64,000 nucleotides of DNA from Cellulomonas xylanilytica (GTDB lineage: Bacteria > Actinomycetota > Actinomycetes > Actinomycetales > Cellulomonadaceae). Made by a program: the position numbers and the translations under genes. The notes beneath the pieces are model-generated. The model had not been told where the DNA came from. It did not search any database and worked only from the letters and a program-made list of their open reading frames with translations. Position 1 is the stretch's first letter, and every line of letters starts with the position of its first letter. Of the stretch, positions 1-8,129 are shown piece after piece. The stretch covers positions 1-64,000 of the forward strand of contig NZ_BJUB01000009.1 of the NCBI RefSeq assembly GCF_007989805.1. The letters run 5' to 3'.

Positions 1-616
1 GCCCGATCCAGTCGCGGACCCCGTCGAGGTTCTGGTCGATCCAGCCGCCCAGGTCGGCGGTGGTGGACTCCCACCAGTCGCTGATCGCGGTGCCGGCGTC
101 GGTGATGGTGTCCCAGGCGCCGGCGGCGGTGGAGGCGACCCAGTCGGTGCCGGCATCGACGGTGTCGGTGACGTCGTCCCAGCGGTCGGAGAACCATCCG
201 CCGATGCCTTGGGACTCGTCGGTGTCGGCCTGGTCGGCTTCCTGCTCTTCGGCGGGTTCGGGTCCCCAGGCAAGGACGGTGCCGCCGGTGGCCAGCGGGG
301 TCTGGTTGTAGAGGGGGATCGGGGTGAAGGGGTCGGGGTCGTCGTCCACGACGGGGATGACCGGGCCCAGGGTGCCGCCGTAGCGCAGGTCGGCCAGGGT
401 GCGGGCCCGGTGCAGGTGGGTGTCCACCACGGGCAGGACGTTGGTGCCGAGCCGGTCGGCGATGCCCAACGCCTCGTCGAACCCGGACGTGGACACCCCC
501 AACGCCACTGCCCGGTGCCGTAGCGGGCCGAACCCGTCCAACGCGTCCCGGGTCGCGACCACGTCCGCCCGCACACCGGCCACACCCTCAGCACTGATCT
601 CGACGAGCTGGGTCAC
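1..616 (-). CDS. Putative WXG-associated secreted effector, N-terminal part (cut by window edge)
   Basis: Reading leftward from a GTG, an open frame of 205 codons runs to the window edge, so the C-terminal part is missing. The start overlaps the stop of the upstream WXG-like gene as GTGA, which indicates translational coupling. The visible protein has a helical first 70 residues, an Asp/Pro-rich linker, and then an acidic stretch rich in Trp, Asp, Thr and Gly. This matches the general plan of actinobacterial effectors paired with WXG100 chaperones, with an N-terminal secretion domain and a variable C-terminus. No catalytic domain is visible, so toxin activity is only inferred from the partner gene. 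It could equally be a hydrolase or a structural secreted protein. Confidence 0.6.
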   Translation of the reverse strand, partial: MTQLVEISAEGVAGVRADVVATRDALDGFGPLRHRAVALGVSTSGFDEALGIADRLGTNVLPVVDTHLHRARTLADLRYGGTLGPVIPVVDDDPDPFTPIPLYNQTPLATGGTVLAWGPEPAEEQEADQADTDESQGIGGWFSDRWDDVTDTVDAGTDWVASTAAGAWDTITDAGTAISDWWESTTADLGGWIDQNLDGVRDWIG

Positions 617-939
617 TCGTTCGTGGCCCGCTTCTCCGCCTCGGCGTCGGCCGTCGCGCGGTCGTGGGCGCGCAGGGCGTGACCGAGCTCGTCCTCGATC
701 GCCTGCTCAGCACGCTGCAGGGACGGGCTGAGCCCACCGGACAGCGGCGCGAGCTCGTCACGGTGCAGCCGGTTCGCGGCCGATCCGGTCCACGTTCCAC
801 GCGCACCGACGGAGCCTGCCGGCCGGGACAGGGAGGGAACCCCTGATCGCGCGGCGCGCACGTCGCGCAGCAGCGCGCGCAGCTCGTCGACTCGCTGCTG
901 CGAGCGCTCCACCGGGTCCACTTGAAGCCTCCAGTTCAC
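613..939 (-). CDS. Small WXG100-like protein
   Basis: This 108-residue protein is mostly helical and charged, with a Trp-Thr-Gly turn near residues 50-52 between two helices. That is the signature layout of WXG100/ESAT-6-like proteins, which dimerise and are exported by type VII secretion machines. It starts at GTG 939 and shares a 4-base overlap with the downstream larger gene, its probable partner. No EssC/EccC-type ATPase lies in the window, so any export machinery would be elsewhere. The assignment rests on length, fold pattern and gene pairing only. Confidence 0.6.
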   Translation of the reverse strand: MNWRLQVDPVERSQQRVDELRALLRDVRAARSGVPSLSRPAGSVGARGTWTGSAANRLHRDELAPLSGGLSPSLQRAEQAIEDELGHALRAHDRATADAEAEKRATNE

Positions 940-972
940 GGGCCCGAAGGGCTGTCGTCGTCGGTGCGGTGC

Positions 973-978
973 AGATTA
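973..978 (-). promoter_or_regulatory. Candidate -10 box for the WXG-like operon
   Basis: On the minus strand TAATCT lies 34 nt upstream of GTG 939, in the only AT-leaning patch of this intergenic gap. No convincing -35 is seen. Confidence 0.35.
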
Positions 979-1033
979 CTTGTCAGAGCCGGACGAGCGG
1001 GCGGCGTTCCCACAACCTCGCCCGGACAGACGA

Positions 1034-1067
1034 CGACGGTCACTCGCACGGGTGCGAGCGACCGTCG
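1034..1067 (-). terminator. Intrinsic terminator hairpin
   Basis: A nearly perfect inverted repeat with a two-base loop (arms around CTCGCAC/GTGCGAG, extended outward by CGACGGTC/GACCGTCG with one mismatch) lies 18 nt beyond the stop of the secreted-protein gene at 1086. It has no U-tract, as is usual in high-GC actinobacteria. Confidence 0.6.
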
Positions 1068-1085
1068 AGGTCGTGGTGACGCCGG

Positions 1086-2081
1086 TCAGCGCCGGGTGAC
1101 GATCGACTGGATCTCCGCGACCGGGAGCTCGGCCGTGGTGGTCACGGTGTCACCCTCGATCTCCCGCGGGGTCGGGTCGGCGTCCGTGCTCCAGGAGGCC
1201 GTCCAGTTCTGCGTCGCGGTCAGCGTCGACGTCGGAAGCAGACTCGTGGTCCCGTCCGCGGACGACCGCGTGAACGTCAGAGAGCAGGTGGGGTTACCCG
1301 CTCCGGCCGTCCACGGCGTCCCGGGCCCGTCGCAGCGGGTGACCCCTGCTCCGTCCCCTTCGAGCGTGAGCCCCGTCATGTTCGCGGTCACCGTCGCCGC
1401 CAGGACGTTCGGGATCTCCGCCCGCACGAACACCGTGGGGGCCCCACCGTCGAGCCAGACCCAGGTCTCGGCGTTCACCACGGTGGCGCCGGTCCCGTCC
1501 AGCGACGGGTTCCACCGGAGCTCACCCTGGGGGAGCTCCATGGCGTCGCGTGCGGCCCGCGCCAGCACCTCGGGGTCGATCTCGACCTGCGCGACCGGCG
1601 GCGGAGTTCCGGCCGGCACGTAGATCGACTCGCGCAGGATGTACGGCCCACGCGTCGACGCCGGTGCGTCGAACTGGCACGTGGGGTCGTACCAGTAGCC
1701 CGTCTGGTCGGTCGCGTACTTCTCGTACTCGGGGTTCAGCAGGCCCTGGTACGCGTAGTCGTCGAGGGTGTCGGACTCGCGCGCCGGACCGCCCGGCTTC
1801 CAGTACTCGTAGTACTCGTAGCCCGTCATCCCGGCCTCGAACCAGCACATCGGCGCCACCCACGCGGTGGAGGCCCCGGTGGTCGTGACGACGCCACCGC
1901 CCGACGACGTCGACTGCGTGATGACCACCTGGATGGAGCCGTTCCCCGACCCGGGCGTGACCTCCGGCGGAGTCGTTCCGCCCTTGTCGCCGTCGATCCC
2001 TCCGGCAGCGGTCGCCGGCGCGACCGCGCCGAGGACGAGTGCGGCTGCGGTCGCGAGGACCAGAGGCAGTCGCTTCAGCAT
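1086..2081 (-). CDS. Secreted protein of unknown function
   Basis: The protein is 331 residues. I chose ATG 2081 because a strong GGAGGG ribosome site precedes it and a clear Sec signal peptide follows: MLKR, a hydrophobic core, then an Ala-x-Ala cleavage site near residue 26. The mature part starts with a Gly/Thr/Pro-rich linker and continues as a soluble domain with four Cys residues, probably two disulfides, ending in an apparent beta-rich domain. I recognise no family. It overlaps the upstream lipoprotein gene by 7 bp, so the two are co-translated and probably act together at the cell surface. A strong hairpin follows its stop. Confidence 0.75.
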   Translation of the reverse strand: MLKRLPLVLATAAALVLGAVAPATAAGGIDGDKGGTTPPEVTPGSGNGSIQVVITQSTSSGGGVVTTTGASTAWVAPMCWFEAGMTGYEYYEYWKPGGPARESDTLDDYAYQGLLNPEYEKYATDQTGYWYDPTCQFDAPASTRGPYILRESIYVPAGTPPPVAQVEIDPEVLARAARDAMELPQGELRWNPSLDGTGATVVNAETWVWLDGGAPTVFVRAEIPNVLAATVTANMTGLTLEGDGAGVTRCDGPGTPWTAGAGNPTCSLTFTRSSADGTTSLLPTSTLTATQNWTASWSTDADPTPREIEGDTVTTTAELPVAEIQSIVTRR

Positions 2082-2698
2082 GTTCCCTCCACCTGGCTCT
2101 GGGCCACGGTCCACCGGCCGTCCGCCTCACGGATCATTGTCAGGGTCTTGCGTGGAACTCCGCCGAAGCCAGCTTCCTCCGGGGTGTACGTCCCGTCGAC
2201 GTCGGCGAACGTGGCGTCACGATAGTCGTCGCAGACCACGCCTGTCGCGGTGTCGCCGTCCACGGCGATCTCGCTGATCCGCGAGTGCAGCACTCCTCCG
2301 ACCGCGGCCTGGCTGGCGGAGTTGTTGCTCGCGATCTCCTTCAGGCGGGCCTGGACCTCGGCGGACGCGAGGATCGATGCGGCCGGGCTCACCTGGTTCG
2401 TCGTCAGGGTGCGCCAGTACTCCTTGTTGTACGTGGCGATCCAGTTGTAGACGTCGGCGGCGTCGCCCTCGAGTGCGGGGACGTTCTCGAAGATGATCCC
2501 CAGCTCGGGGTCGGACAGGTCCTTCACCACGCCGGCTGTGGGGGCGGCGGTGGACGTCGGCGTCGGCGTCGAGGCGGCGGACGTGGCGGCGGTCGTCGGC
2601 GACGCCGTCAGACCTGCAGGTTCGTTGCCGCCGGACGTGCACCCGACGAGCAGCAGGGCGCAGGCCGCCGACACCGCGACCACAGGGACCCGGCCCAT
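2075..2698 (-). CDS. Lipoprotein of unknown function
   Basis: A 207-residue lipoprotein whose signal ends in lipobox LVGC with the lipidated Cys at residue 20. A Ser/Thr/Ala/Pro-rich spacer of about 35 residues follows, and then a compact mixed alpha/beta domain with two Cys late in the chain, of a size typical of small actinobacterial lipoproteins with an NTF2-like fold. That fold is a guess. A GAGGAGG ribosome site precedes ATG 2698. It is first in a two-gene leftward unit with the secreted protein at 1086-2081, overlapping it by 7 bp, and is transcribed divergently from the gene at 2824. Confidence 0.75.
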   Translation of the reverse strand: MGRVPVVAVSAACALLLVGCTSGGNEPAGLTASPTTAATSAASTPTPTSTAAPTAGVVKDLSDPELGIIFENVPALEGDAADVYNWIATYNKEYWRTLTTNQVSPAASILASAEVQARLKEIASNNSASQAAVGGVLHSRISEIAVDGDTATGVVCDDYRDATFADVDGTYTPEEAGFGGVPRKTLTMIREADGRWTVAQSQVEGTC

Positions 2699-2811
2699 CG
2701 ACGATCCTCCTCAGCACGACACGCAAGCGGCCAGAGACCCTGGCCGACGCCCAGGGTATCGACTCCCTCCCCATTGTCCGAGTTCAGAGCGGATGAAGGA
2801 CGTCGGGCCGC

Positions 2812-2817
2812 TAGGGT
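2812..2817 (+). promoter_or_regulatory. Leaderless -10 box
   Basis: TAGGGT ends 6 nt before GTG 2824 and no ribosome site is present, so transcription should start at or next to the start codon. Confidence 0.6.
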
Positions 2818-2823
2818 CCTGGC

Positions 2824-3444
2824 GTGACCAGCACCGCATCCGCCGCCGGGTCCTACCGTCGCCGGCCGGGCGTGCCCGCCCGCCCTCCGTTCGCGTTCAC
2901 CGCGACGGCGCCGCCGGGCTGGGAGGCGTTCCGGGGTGACGCGCCGGGGTTGCGCGACGACCTGGTGGCGCTCGTCGCGCGGTCCGCGGTGTGGCCGGCG
3001 CTGACCGAGCGGCAGCGGCTCGGGCTGGCGAACGTGATGCGGTCCGTGGCCGGGGTCAGCGCCGCGACCGGTGCCGTGGCGACGATGCTGCGGGTCGGCA
3101 GCGCGGCGCCCGGCCGCGCGGACGCGATGCCCGACGTCGCCTCGCTCTCGTTGACGTGGCTCCGGACCGCGCCGGTGCTGGCCGACCTCGACCTCGCTCG
3201 GCTGGTGGTGCAGGAGGGCGAGCCGGTGGACACCGGGCTCGGGCCGGGGGTCGTGGCGCGCCGGGTGGAGTCGACCCCGACGGGTGGGGAGCAGATCACG
3301 TCGCAGATCGCGGCTCCGCTGCCGGACAGCATCTGGCTCGCGGTGCTCACGGGCACGTCGTCCGCGCTCGAGCACGCGCCGGCGATGGAGGAAGCCCTGC
3401 ACGCGGTCGCCCTGAGTCTTCAGGTGGACCGCCCCCCGCGCTGA
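2824..3444 (+). CDS. Hypothetical protein
   Basis: This 206-residue soluble protein has no signal peptide. After a basic Pro/Arg-rich N-terminus comes a beta-strand motif around FAFTATAPPGWEAF and an Ala/Arg-rich domain with evenly spaced hydrophobics. I recognise no family. The GTG start is supported by a leaderless -10 box 6 nt upstream. Its position opposite the lipoprotein/secreted pair and 1.9 kb from the WXG-like pair raises the possibility that it is a cytosolic accessory of the same surface or secretion locus, but nothing in the sequence proves this. Confidence 0.6.
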   Translation: MTSTASAAGSYRRRPGVPARPPFAFTATAPPGWEAFRGDAPGLRDDLVALVARSAVWPALTERQRLGLANVMRSVAGVSAATGAVATMLRVGSAAPGRADAMPDVASLSLTWLRTAPVLADLDLARLVVQEGEPVDTGLGPGVVARRVESTPTGGEQITSQIAAPLPDSIWLAVLTGTSSALEHAPAMEEALHAVALSLQVDRPPR

Positions 3445-3504
3445 CGGCTGGTGCGTGCGGAGTTACGCTCGCCCGGTTCGTGGCCCCGACGGTGAGGACG
3501 TTCC

Positions 3505-4602
3505 ATGGCAGCCATCCGGTTCGGCGTGGTCGGCAGCGGGTGGCGGGCGGAGTTCTTCGTCCGCATGGCCCGGCTGATGCCCGAGCGGTTCCAGTGCGTC
3601 GGCGTGGTCACGCGGACCGCGGAGCGTGGCGCCGAGGTGGAGCGGGCGTGGGGCGTGCCGACGGTGCGCACCATCGAGGAGCTCGTCACGGCGGTCGGGC
3701 CGACGGCCGACAGGCCGGAGCTCGTCGTCGTCTCCGTGCCGTGGCCGGTGACCCCCGACGCGACACGTGAGCTGGTCGAGCTCGGCATCCCGGTCCTGGC
3801 GGAGACACCGCCCGCACCCGATGCGGACGGGCTGCGCGAGCTGTGGGCCGACGTGGGCTCGTCGGGACTGGTCCAGGTGGCCGAGCACAGCCCGTCGATG
3901 CCGTCGCACGCGGCACGGATCGCCGCTGTCGACGCCGGTCTGATCGGCCGGCCGACGAGCGTGCAGATCAGCTCCACGCACCTGTACCACGCCGTCGGGC
4001 TCATCCGGCGGCTGCTCGGCACGGGCCGTGGCGAGGTCACCGTCCGGGCGTCGGTCTTCACCGCCCCCCTGCTCGGCCCGCTCGCGCGCGACGGCTGGAC
4101 CGGTGCGACCGAGCCCGCCGCCGCGTGGAACATCCTCGCGACGCTCGACTTCGGCGACGGTCGCAGCGCGCTGTACGACTTCACCGACAACCAGTGGCAC
4201 AACCCGCTGCGCACCAACCGGATCGTGGTCCGGGGCTCGCACGGGGAGATCGTCGACGACACCGTCACGCGCTGGGTCGACGAGCGCACCGTCCTGAGCT
4301 CGCCCCTCGTCCGGCGGGTCACCGGTCTCGAGCAGAACCTCGACGGGTTCGACCTCGAGCACCTCAGCCTCGAGGGCCGCGTCCTCTACCGGAACGCGTT
4401 CCAGGGTGCCCGGCTGGCCGACGACGACATCGCCGTCGCCACGCTGCTCGACACGACGGGCGCGTGGGTGCGCGGCGACGGACCGCCGCCGTACCCGCTC
4501 GCAGACGGCTGCCAGGATCACCTACTGGGCTTGGCGATCGAGGAGGCCGGTCGCACGGGCGAGCCCGTCCGCACCGCCCGGGAGGCGTGGGCGGACGCGT
4601 AG
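3505..4602 (+). CDS. Gfo/Idh/MocA-family oxidoreductase-like protein
   Basis: A 365-residue protein with an N-terminal Rossmann domain (FGVVGSGW at residues 6-13) and the C-terminal alpha/beta domain typical of this NAD(P)-dependent sugar dehydrogenase family; usual length is 330-390. The family's Glu-Lys-Pro motif, whose Lys is catalytic, reads Glu-Thr-Pro at residues 100-102, so the usual catalytic Lys is missing. A His-rich stretch at THLYHAVGLI partly matches the family's second motif region. The start ATG 3505 follows GAGGACG. It is followed 38 bp later by the F420-type oxidoreductase gene. A changed activity or a non-redox role is possible. Confidence 0.8.
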   Translation: MAAIRFGVVGSGWRAEFFVRMARLMPERFQCVGVVTRTAERGAEVERAWGVPTVRTIEELVTAVGPTADRPELVVVSVPWPVTPDATRELVELGIPVLAETPPAPDADGLRELWADVGSSGLVQVAEHSPSMPSHAARIAAVDAGLIGRPTSVQISSTHLYHAVGLIRRLLGTGRGEVTVRASVFTAPLLGPLARDGWTGATEPAAAWNILATLDFGDGRSALYDFTDNQWHNPLRTNRIVVRGSHGEIVDDTVTRWVDERTVLSSPLVRRVTGLEQNLDGFDLEHLSLEGRVLYRNAFQGARLADDDIAVATLLDTTGAWVRGDGPPPYPLADGCQDHLLGLAIEEAGRTGEPVRTAREAWADA

Positions 4603-4640
4603 CGGATGCGGCGCCGCGGGTGCGGTGCGACCGTCGGTCG

Positions 4641-5624
4641 GTGACACGTTTCGGGTACACGCTGATGACCGAGCAGTCCGGACCGAAGGACCTGGTCCGC
4701 TACTCCATCGCCGCCGAGCGCCTCGGGTTCGACTTCGAGGTATCCAGCGACCACTACTTCCCCTGGCTCGACGCGCAGGGTCATGCCCCGCACGCCTGGA
4801 CGCTGCTGGGCGCAGTCGCCCAGGCGACCGAGCGCGTGGAGCTCATGACCTACGTGACCTGCCCGATCCTCCGGTACCACCCAGCCGTCGTCGCGCAGAA
4901 GGCCGCGACGCTCGGGGTGCTCTCCGACGGTCGGTTCCAGCTCAACGTCGGCGCGGGGGAGAACCTCAACGAGCACGTGGTCGGCGAGCGCTGGCCGGCG
5001 GTCGGCGAGCGCCACGACATGCTCGAGGAGGCCATCGAGATCATCCGCGAGCTGTTCACCGGCGACCGCGTGAACTACGCGGGCGACTTCTTCCAGGTGG
5101 ACTCCGCCAAGCTCTGGGATCTTCCCGACGAGCCGATCCAGATCGGGGCGGCCGTCTCGGGTCCGCAGTCGATCCAGCGCTTCTCCCAGCTGGTCGACCA
5201 CCTGGTCGCCGTCGAGCCCGACGCCGACGCGATCCACGCCTGGGACGACGCCCGCGGCCACTCGCTCCCGGAGTCGCGCAAGATCGGTCAGATCCCGATC
5301 AGCTGGGACCCCGACCGCGAGAAGGCCGTCGCCCGCGCGCACGAGCAGTTCCGCTGGTTCGCCGGCGGCTGGAAGGTGAACGCGGACCTGCCGACGACGG
5401 AGGCGTTCGACGCGGCCAGCCAGTTCGTCCGGCCGGACGACGTCGCCGAGCAGATCCCGTGCGGTCCGGACCTGGATGCCGTCGTCGAGGCGGTCTCCGC
5501 GTACTGGGAGGCCGGGTTCACCGACATCGCGATCGTGCAGGTGGGTGACGAGAAGCAGGACGAGTTCCTGTCGACCGCCGCGGGCCCGCTGCTCGAGAAG
5601 CTTCGCGCCGCCTCACCCGACTGA
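4641..5624 (+). CDS. LLM-class F420-dependent oxidoreductase, G6PDH-like subfamily
   Basis: A 327-residue TIM-barrel protein of the luciferase-like monooxygenase class. The N-terminal GYTLMTEQSGP, the SSDHYFPWL segment and the GRFQLNVGAGENLNEH stretch are typical of the F420-dependent glucose-6-phosphate dehydrogenase-like subfamily in actinobacteria. These enzymes move hydride between a substrate alcohol or aldehyde and deazaflavin F420. The true substrate cannot be told from sequence. GTG 4641 gives the expected N-terminus directly at the first beta strand. It may be co-transcribed with the preceding oxidoreductase gene. Confidence 0.85.
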   Translation: MTRFGYTLMTEQSGPKDLVRYSIAAERLGFDFEVSSDHYFPWLDAQGHAPHAWTLLGAVAQATERVELMTYVTCPILRYHPAVVAQKAATLGVLSDGRFQLNVGAGENLNEHVVGERWPAVGERHDMLEEAIEIIRELFTGDRVNYAGDFFQVDSAKLWDLPDEPIQIGAAVSGPQSIQRFSQLVDHLVAVEPDADAIHAWDDARGHSLPESRKIGQIPISWDPDREKAVARAHEQFRWFAGGWKVNADLPTTEAFDAASQFVRPDDVAEQIPCGPDLDAVVEAVSAYWEAGFTDIAIVQVGDEKQDEFLSTAAGPLLEKLRAASPD

Positions 5625-5698
5625 GGTCCGCGGGCAGGGGTCGTCGAGCGATCCGTGCCCGCGGCGAACCGCCCGACACGATGCAGGAGAGGAACCTC

Positions 5699-6064
5699 AT
5701 GGCTGTCACCGCATTCGGCGACCTCCCGCTGGCCGACCGCGACCGCGAGTGGGACGGTGCCGCTGCCGAGAAGCGCGTCCGGGCATGGGCGAAGGCCGAG
5801 GACGAGCCGAACTCGACGTACCGGGACGCGCACGTCTGGTACGACGCCGACGCCAAGGAGAACTTCACCGCGTACAAGCTGCTGATCGCCGACGTCATCG
5901 ACGGCCGCCTGAAGGCCGTCCCGCGGGGCGTGTTCGCGGCGGCGGCCGTCATGCAGGGCTCCCGCGGCGGCGTCGACGTCCCCGACAAGGACCGCGACCG
6001 CATCAAGAGCCACCTGGCGAAGTACTACAAGAAGCTCGACGACACCCCGCCCTGGGAGGACTGA
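5699..6064 (+). CDS. Small protein resembling a phage prohead-protease tail segment
   Basis: A 121-residue protein whose second half (NFTAYKLLIADVIDG, then AVPRGVFAAAAVMQGSRGGVDVP, then IKSHLAKYYKKL and PPW) follows the pattern of a short segment found at the end of many HK97-type prohead protease or scaffold proteins: YKLP...ALRAA..AL.GARGG...P...KA..HL..YY..LG..PPW. ATG 5699 is chosen for the GAGAGGAA ribosome site 5 nt upstream. No capsid, portal or terminase genes lie nearby, so it stands alone. It may be a domesticated phage remnant or an unrelated cellular protein sharing the module; the function is unknown. Confidence 0.7.
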   Translation: MAVTAFGDLPLADRDREWDGAAAEKRVRAWAKAEDEPNSTYRDAHVWYDADAKENFTAYKLLIADVIDGRLKAVPRGVFAAAAVMQGSRGGVDVPDKDRDRIKSHLAKYYKKLDDTPPWED

Positions 6065-6155
6065 GCCGGAGCGCAGCGCAAGGTGGGGGTCGCGGAGCGG
6101 CGCCCGCCTGGAGCGGAGCGCAGGCTCAGGCCGACCACGGGTACAGGGGACTGAC

Positions 6156-6815
6156 CTACCGCCACACCACGCCCGCCTCCACCGCGACCAGTGCGGCCTG
6201 GAGGCGGGACGTGCAGTCGAGCTTGGCCAGCACGCGTGTGACGTGCGTCTTCGTCGTGGCCTCGGTGATGTCCAGCGCCCGCCCGATCTCGGCGTTCGAC
6301 ATCCCGGCGCCGAGGCACGCGAGGACGTCGCGCTCGCGGGCGGTCAGGTCGTCGACACCGGGTGCCGGGGTGGCGGCGGGGGGCTGCGCGGCGGCGACGA
6401 GGTCGGCGAGCAGCCGCCGGGTCACCTCGGGGGCGAGGACGCCGTCACCGGCGGCGACGCGGCGGACGGCCTCGACGAGCTCGGCGGCGCCGACGGTCTT
6501 GAGCAGGAACCCGACGGCACCGGCGGCGAGGACGCCGCGGACGTAGTCGTCGAGGTCGAAGGTGGTCAGGGCGAGGACGTCGGCGAGCCCTTCGGCGACG
6601 ATCGCGCGGGTGGCCTCGATGCCGTCCGTGCCGGGCATGCGGATGTCCATGAGCACGACGTCGGGCCGCAGCGCCCGGGCGTTGGTGACGGCGGCGGCGC
6701 CGTCGGCGGCCTCCCCGACGACGGTGATGCCGTCGGCACCGTCGAGCATGAGCCGCAGGCCGGCGCGGATGGCGCCGTGGTCGTCGGCGACGAGGACGCG
6801 GATGTCGTCGGTCAC
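6156..6815 (-). CDS. NarL/LuxR-family response regulator
   Basis: A 219-residue response regulator. The receiver domain (about 1-125) has acidic residues Asp11-Asp12, phospho-acceptor Asp57 in LMDIRMPG, and the conserved Lys in FLLKT. A LuxR-type helix-turn-helix occupies about 155-215 (LTARERDVL...NAEIGRAL...TKTHV). The start GTG 6815 overlaps the histidine kinase stop as GTGA, so kinase and regulator are coupled. The signal sensed and the target genes are unknown; the divergently transcribed membrane protein gene at 8130 is a plausible target. Confidence 0.93.
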   Translation of the reverse strand: MTDDIRVLVADDHGAIRAGLRLMLDGADGITVVGEAADGAAAVTNARALRPDVVLMDIRMPGTDGIEATRAIVAEGLADVLALTTFDLDDYVRGVLAAGAVGFLLKTVGAAELVEAVRRVAAGDGVLAPEVTRRLLADLVAAAQPPAATPAPGVDDLTARERDVLACLGAGMSNAEIGRALDITEATTKTHVTRVLAKLDCTSRLQAALVAVEAGVVWR

Positions 6816-8020
6816 GTCGTGACCACGGGCAGCGACGCGCGCACGACCCACCGGCCGTCGGACGGCCCGGCGACGAGGGTCCCGCCGAGCGCCTCGGCGC
6901 GCTCCCGCATGATCAGCAGACCGGTGGCGGTGCTCTGCGGCGGCGCGGCGGCCTGTCCGAGGCGGTTGCTCACGACGACCTCCACCTGGTCGCGACCGCC
7001 GACGGTGACCTCGACGGGCGCCCCGGGTGCGTGGCGTGCGGCGTTGGTCAGCGACTCCTGGACGATCCGGAAGGCGGCCTGGTCGGTCGCGGCCGGCAGG
7101 GGGGACGGGGCGTCCTCGACGACGACGACCTCCTGGCCGGCCGACCGGGCGGCGGCGACGAGCGCGTCGAGCCGTGCCAGCCCGGCGGGTGCGGTCACAG
7201 GGTCGGGCCGGCCGCGCAGCACCAGGATCATCGACCGCATCTCGGCGAGGGCCTCCAGGGCACCGGCCCGGACGGTCCGCAGGGTGTCCCGGTCCCGGGA
7301 GGTGTCGGACGACGCCAGCGTCGCCTCGGTGTGGATGGCGACGGCCGACAGGTGCCCGGCGACGACGTCGTGCAGGTCACGGGCCATGCGCGCCCGCTCC
7401 TCACGGACGGCGGACTCGCGGTCCAGGTCGGCGATCCGGAGGGCGTCGGCGGCGACCTCGCGGGCCAGGTCGGCGCGCTCGCGCTCCAGGTCGGCGCGGC
7501 GGCTCTCCAGCTCCGCGAGCTCGGTGCGCTGCCGGACGTCGGACGCCCACCACAGCGGGGTCCCGTAGAGGGCGACCGCCTGCAGGAACAGGACGACCGC
7601 CTCCCGGAGCTCCGCGCCGGCGACCACCGCCGCGACAGGTCCGCCGACGGCGACGACCACGACCGTCCAGGTGATCCGGCGGCGCACGACCGGGCGCGTG
7701 ACGAGCGCCGCGTTGTAGAGGGCGTCGAACAGCACGACGAAGACCGCGATGCCCCCGCCCAGGTACCCGTCGATCGCGGAGAGGACGGCGATCACGACGA
7801 CGGCGAGCACCGGGTGCCGGCGCTTGGCCAGGAGCATCGTCGCCGCGCACACGAGGATCAGCAGGTGCCACCAGACGGCGTACTGCCCGATCACGGTGTC
7901 GGCCAGCGCGCGCGGCGGTCGGCCGGCGAGGCCGAGCAAGGCGAGCAGGACGCCGAAGACGACGAGGGTGCCTGCGATCGCGCGATCGTCCTGCATCCAC
8001 GCACGCAGGAGGCGTCCCAT
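6812..8020 (-). CDS. Sensor histidine kinase (HisKA_3 type)
   Basis: A 402-residue membrane kinase with about five to six transmembrane helices in residues 18-155. A charged coiled coil follows at 163-205, then the HisKA_3 dimerisation box with phospho-acceptor His217 in RDLHDVVAGHLS, and a HATPase domain with N-box QESLTNAARH near 321-330. ATG 8020 places the first membrane helix at the usual distance; an upstream extension is proline-rich and unlikely. It forms a coupled pair with the response regulator. No extracellular sensor domain is present, so it may sense membrane state, as in DesK/LiaS-like kinases. Confidence 0.9.
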   Translation of the reverse strand: MGRLLRAWMQDDRAIAGTLVVFGVLLALLGLAGRPPRALADTVIGQYAVWWHLLILVCAATMLLAKRRHPVLAVVVIAVLSAIDGYLGGGIAVFVVLFDALYNAALVTRPVVRRRITWTVVVVAVGGPVAAVVAGAELREAVVLFLQAVALYGTPLWWASDVRQRTELAELESRRADLERERADLAREVAADALRIADLDRESAVREERARMARDLHDVVAGHLSAVAIHTEATLASSDTSRDRDTLRTVRAGALEALAEMRSMILVLRGRPDPVTAPAGLARLDALVAAARSAGQEVVVVEDAPSPLPAATDQAAFRIVQESLTNAARHAPGAPVEVTVGGRDQVEVVVSNRLGQAAAPPQSTATGLLIMRERAEALGGTLVAGPSDGRWVVRASLPVVTT

Positions 8021-8129
8021 CGGGCCATCCCAGCACATGCCCGGTGCCGGTCCGTCGTCCGAAGGATGTACTCGGGCATGAGCCGGATGCCCGACGCGCC
8101 GCCGGGGGAGCAGCGGCGACGGTGGTCGC

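Noticed and set aside
5699..6064. Prophage remnant
   Set aside because: Flanking genes are ordinary chromosomal genes; no integrase, capsid, portal, terminase or att-like repeats were found.
6065..6155. GGAGCGCAGCG-like repeats as a mobile repeat
   Set aside because: Units are short and irregular, and no second copy was noticed elsewhere in the window.
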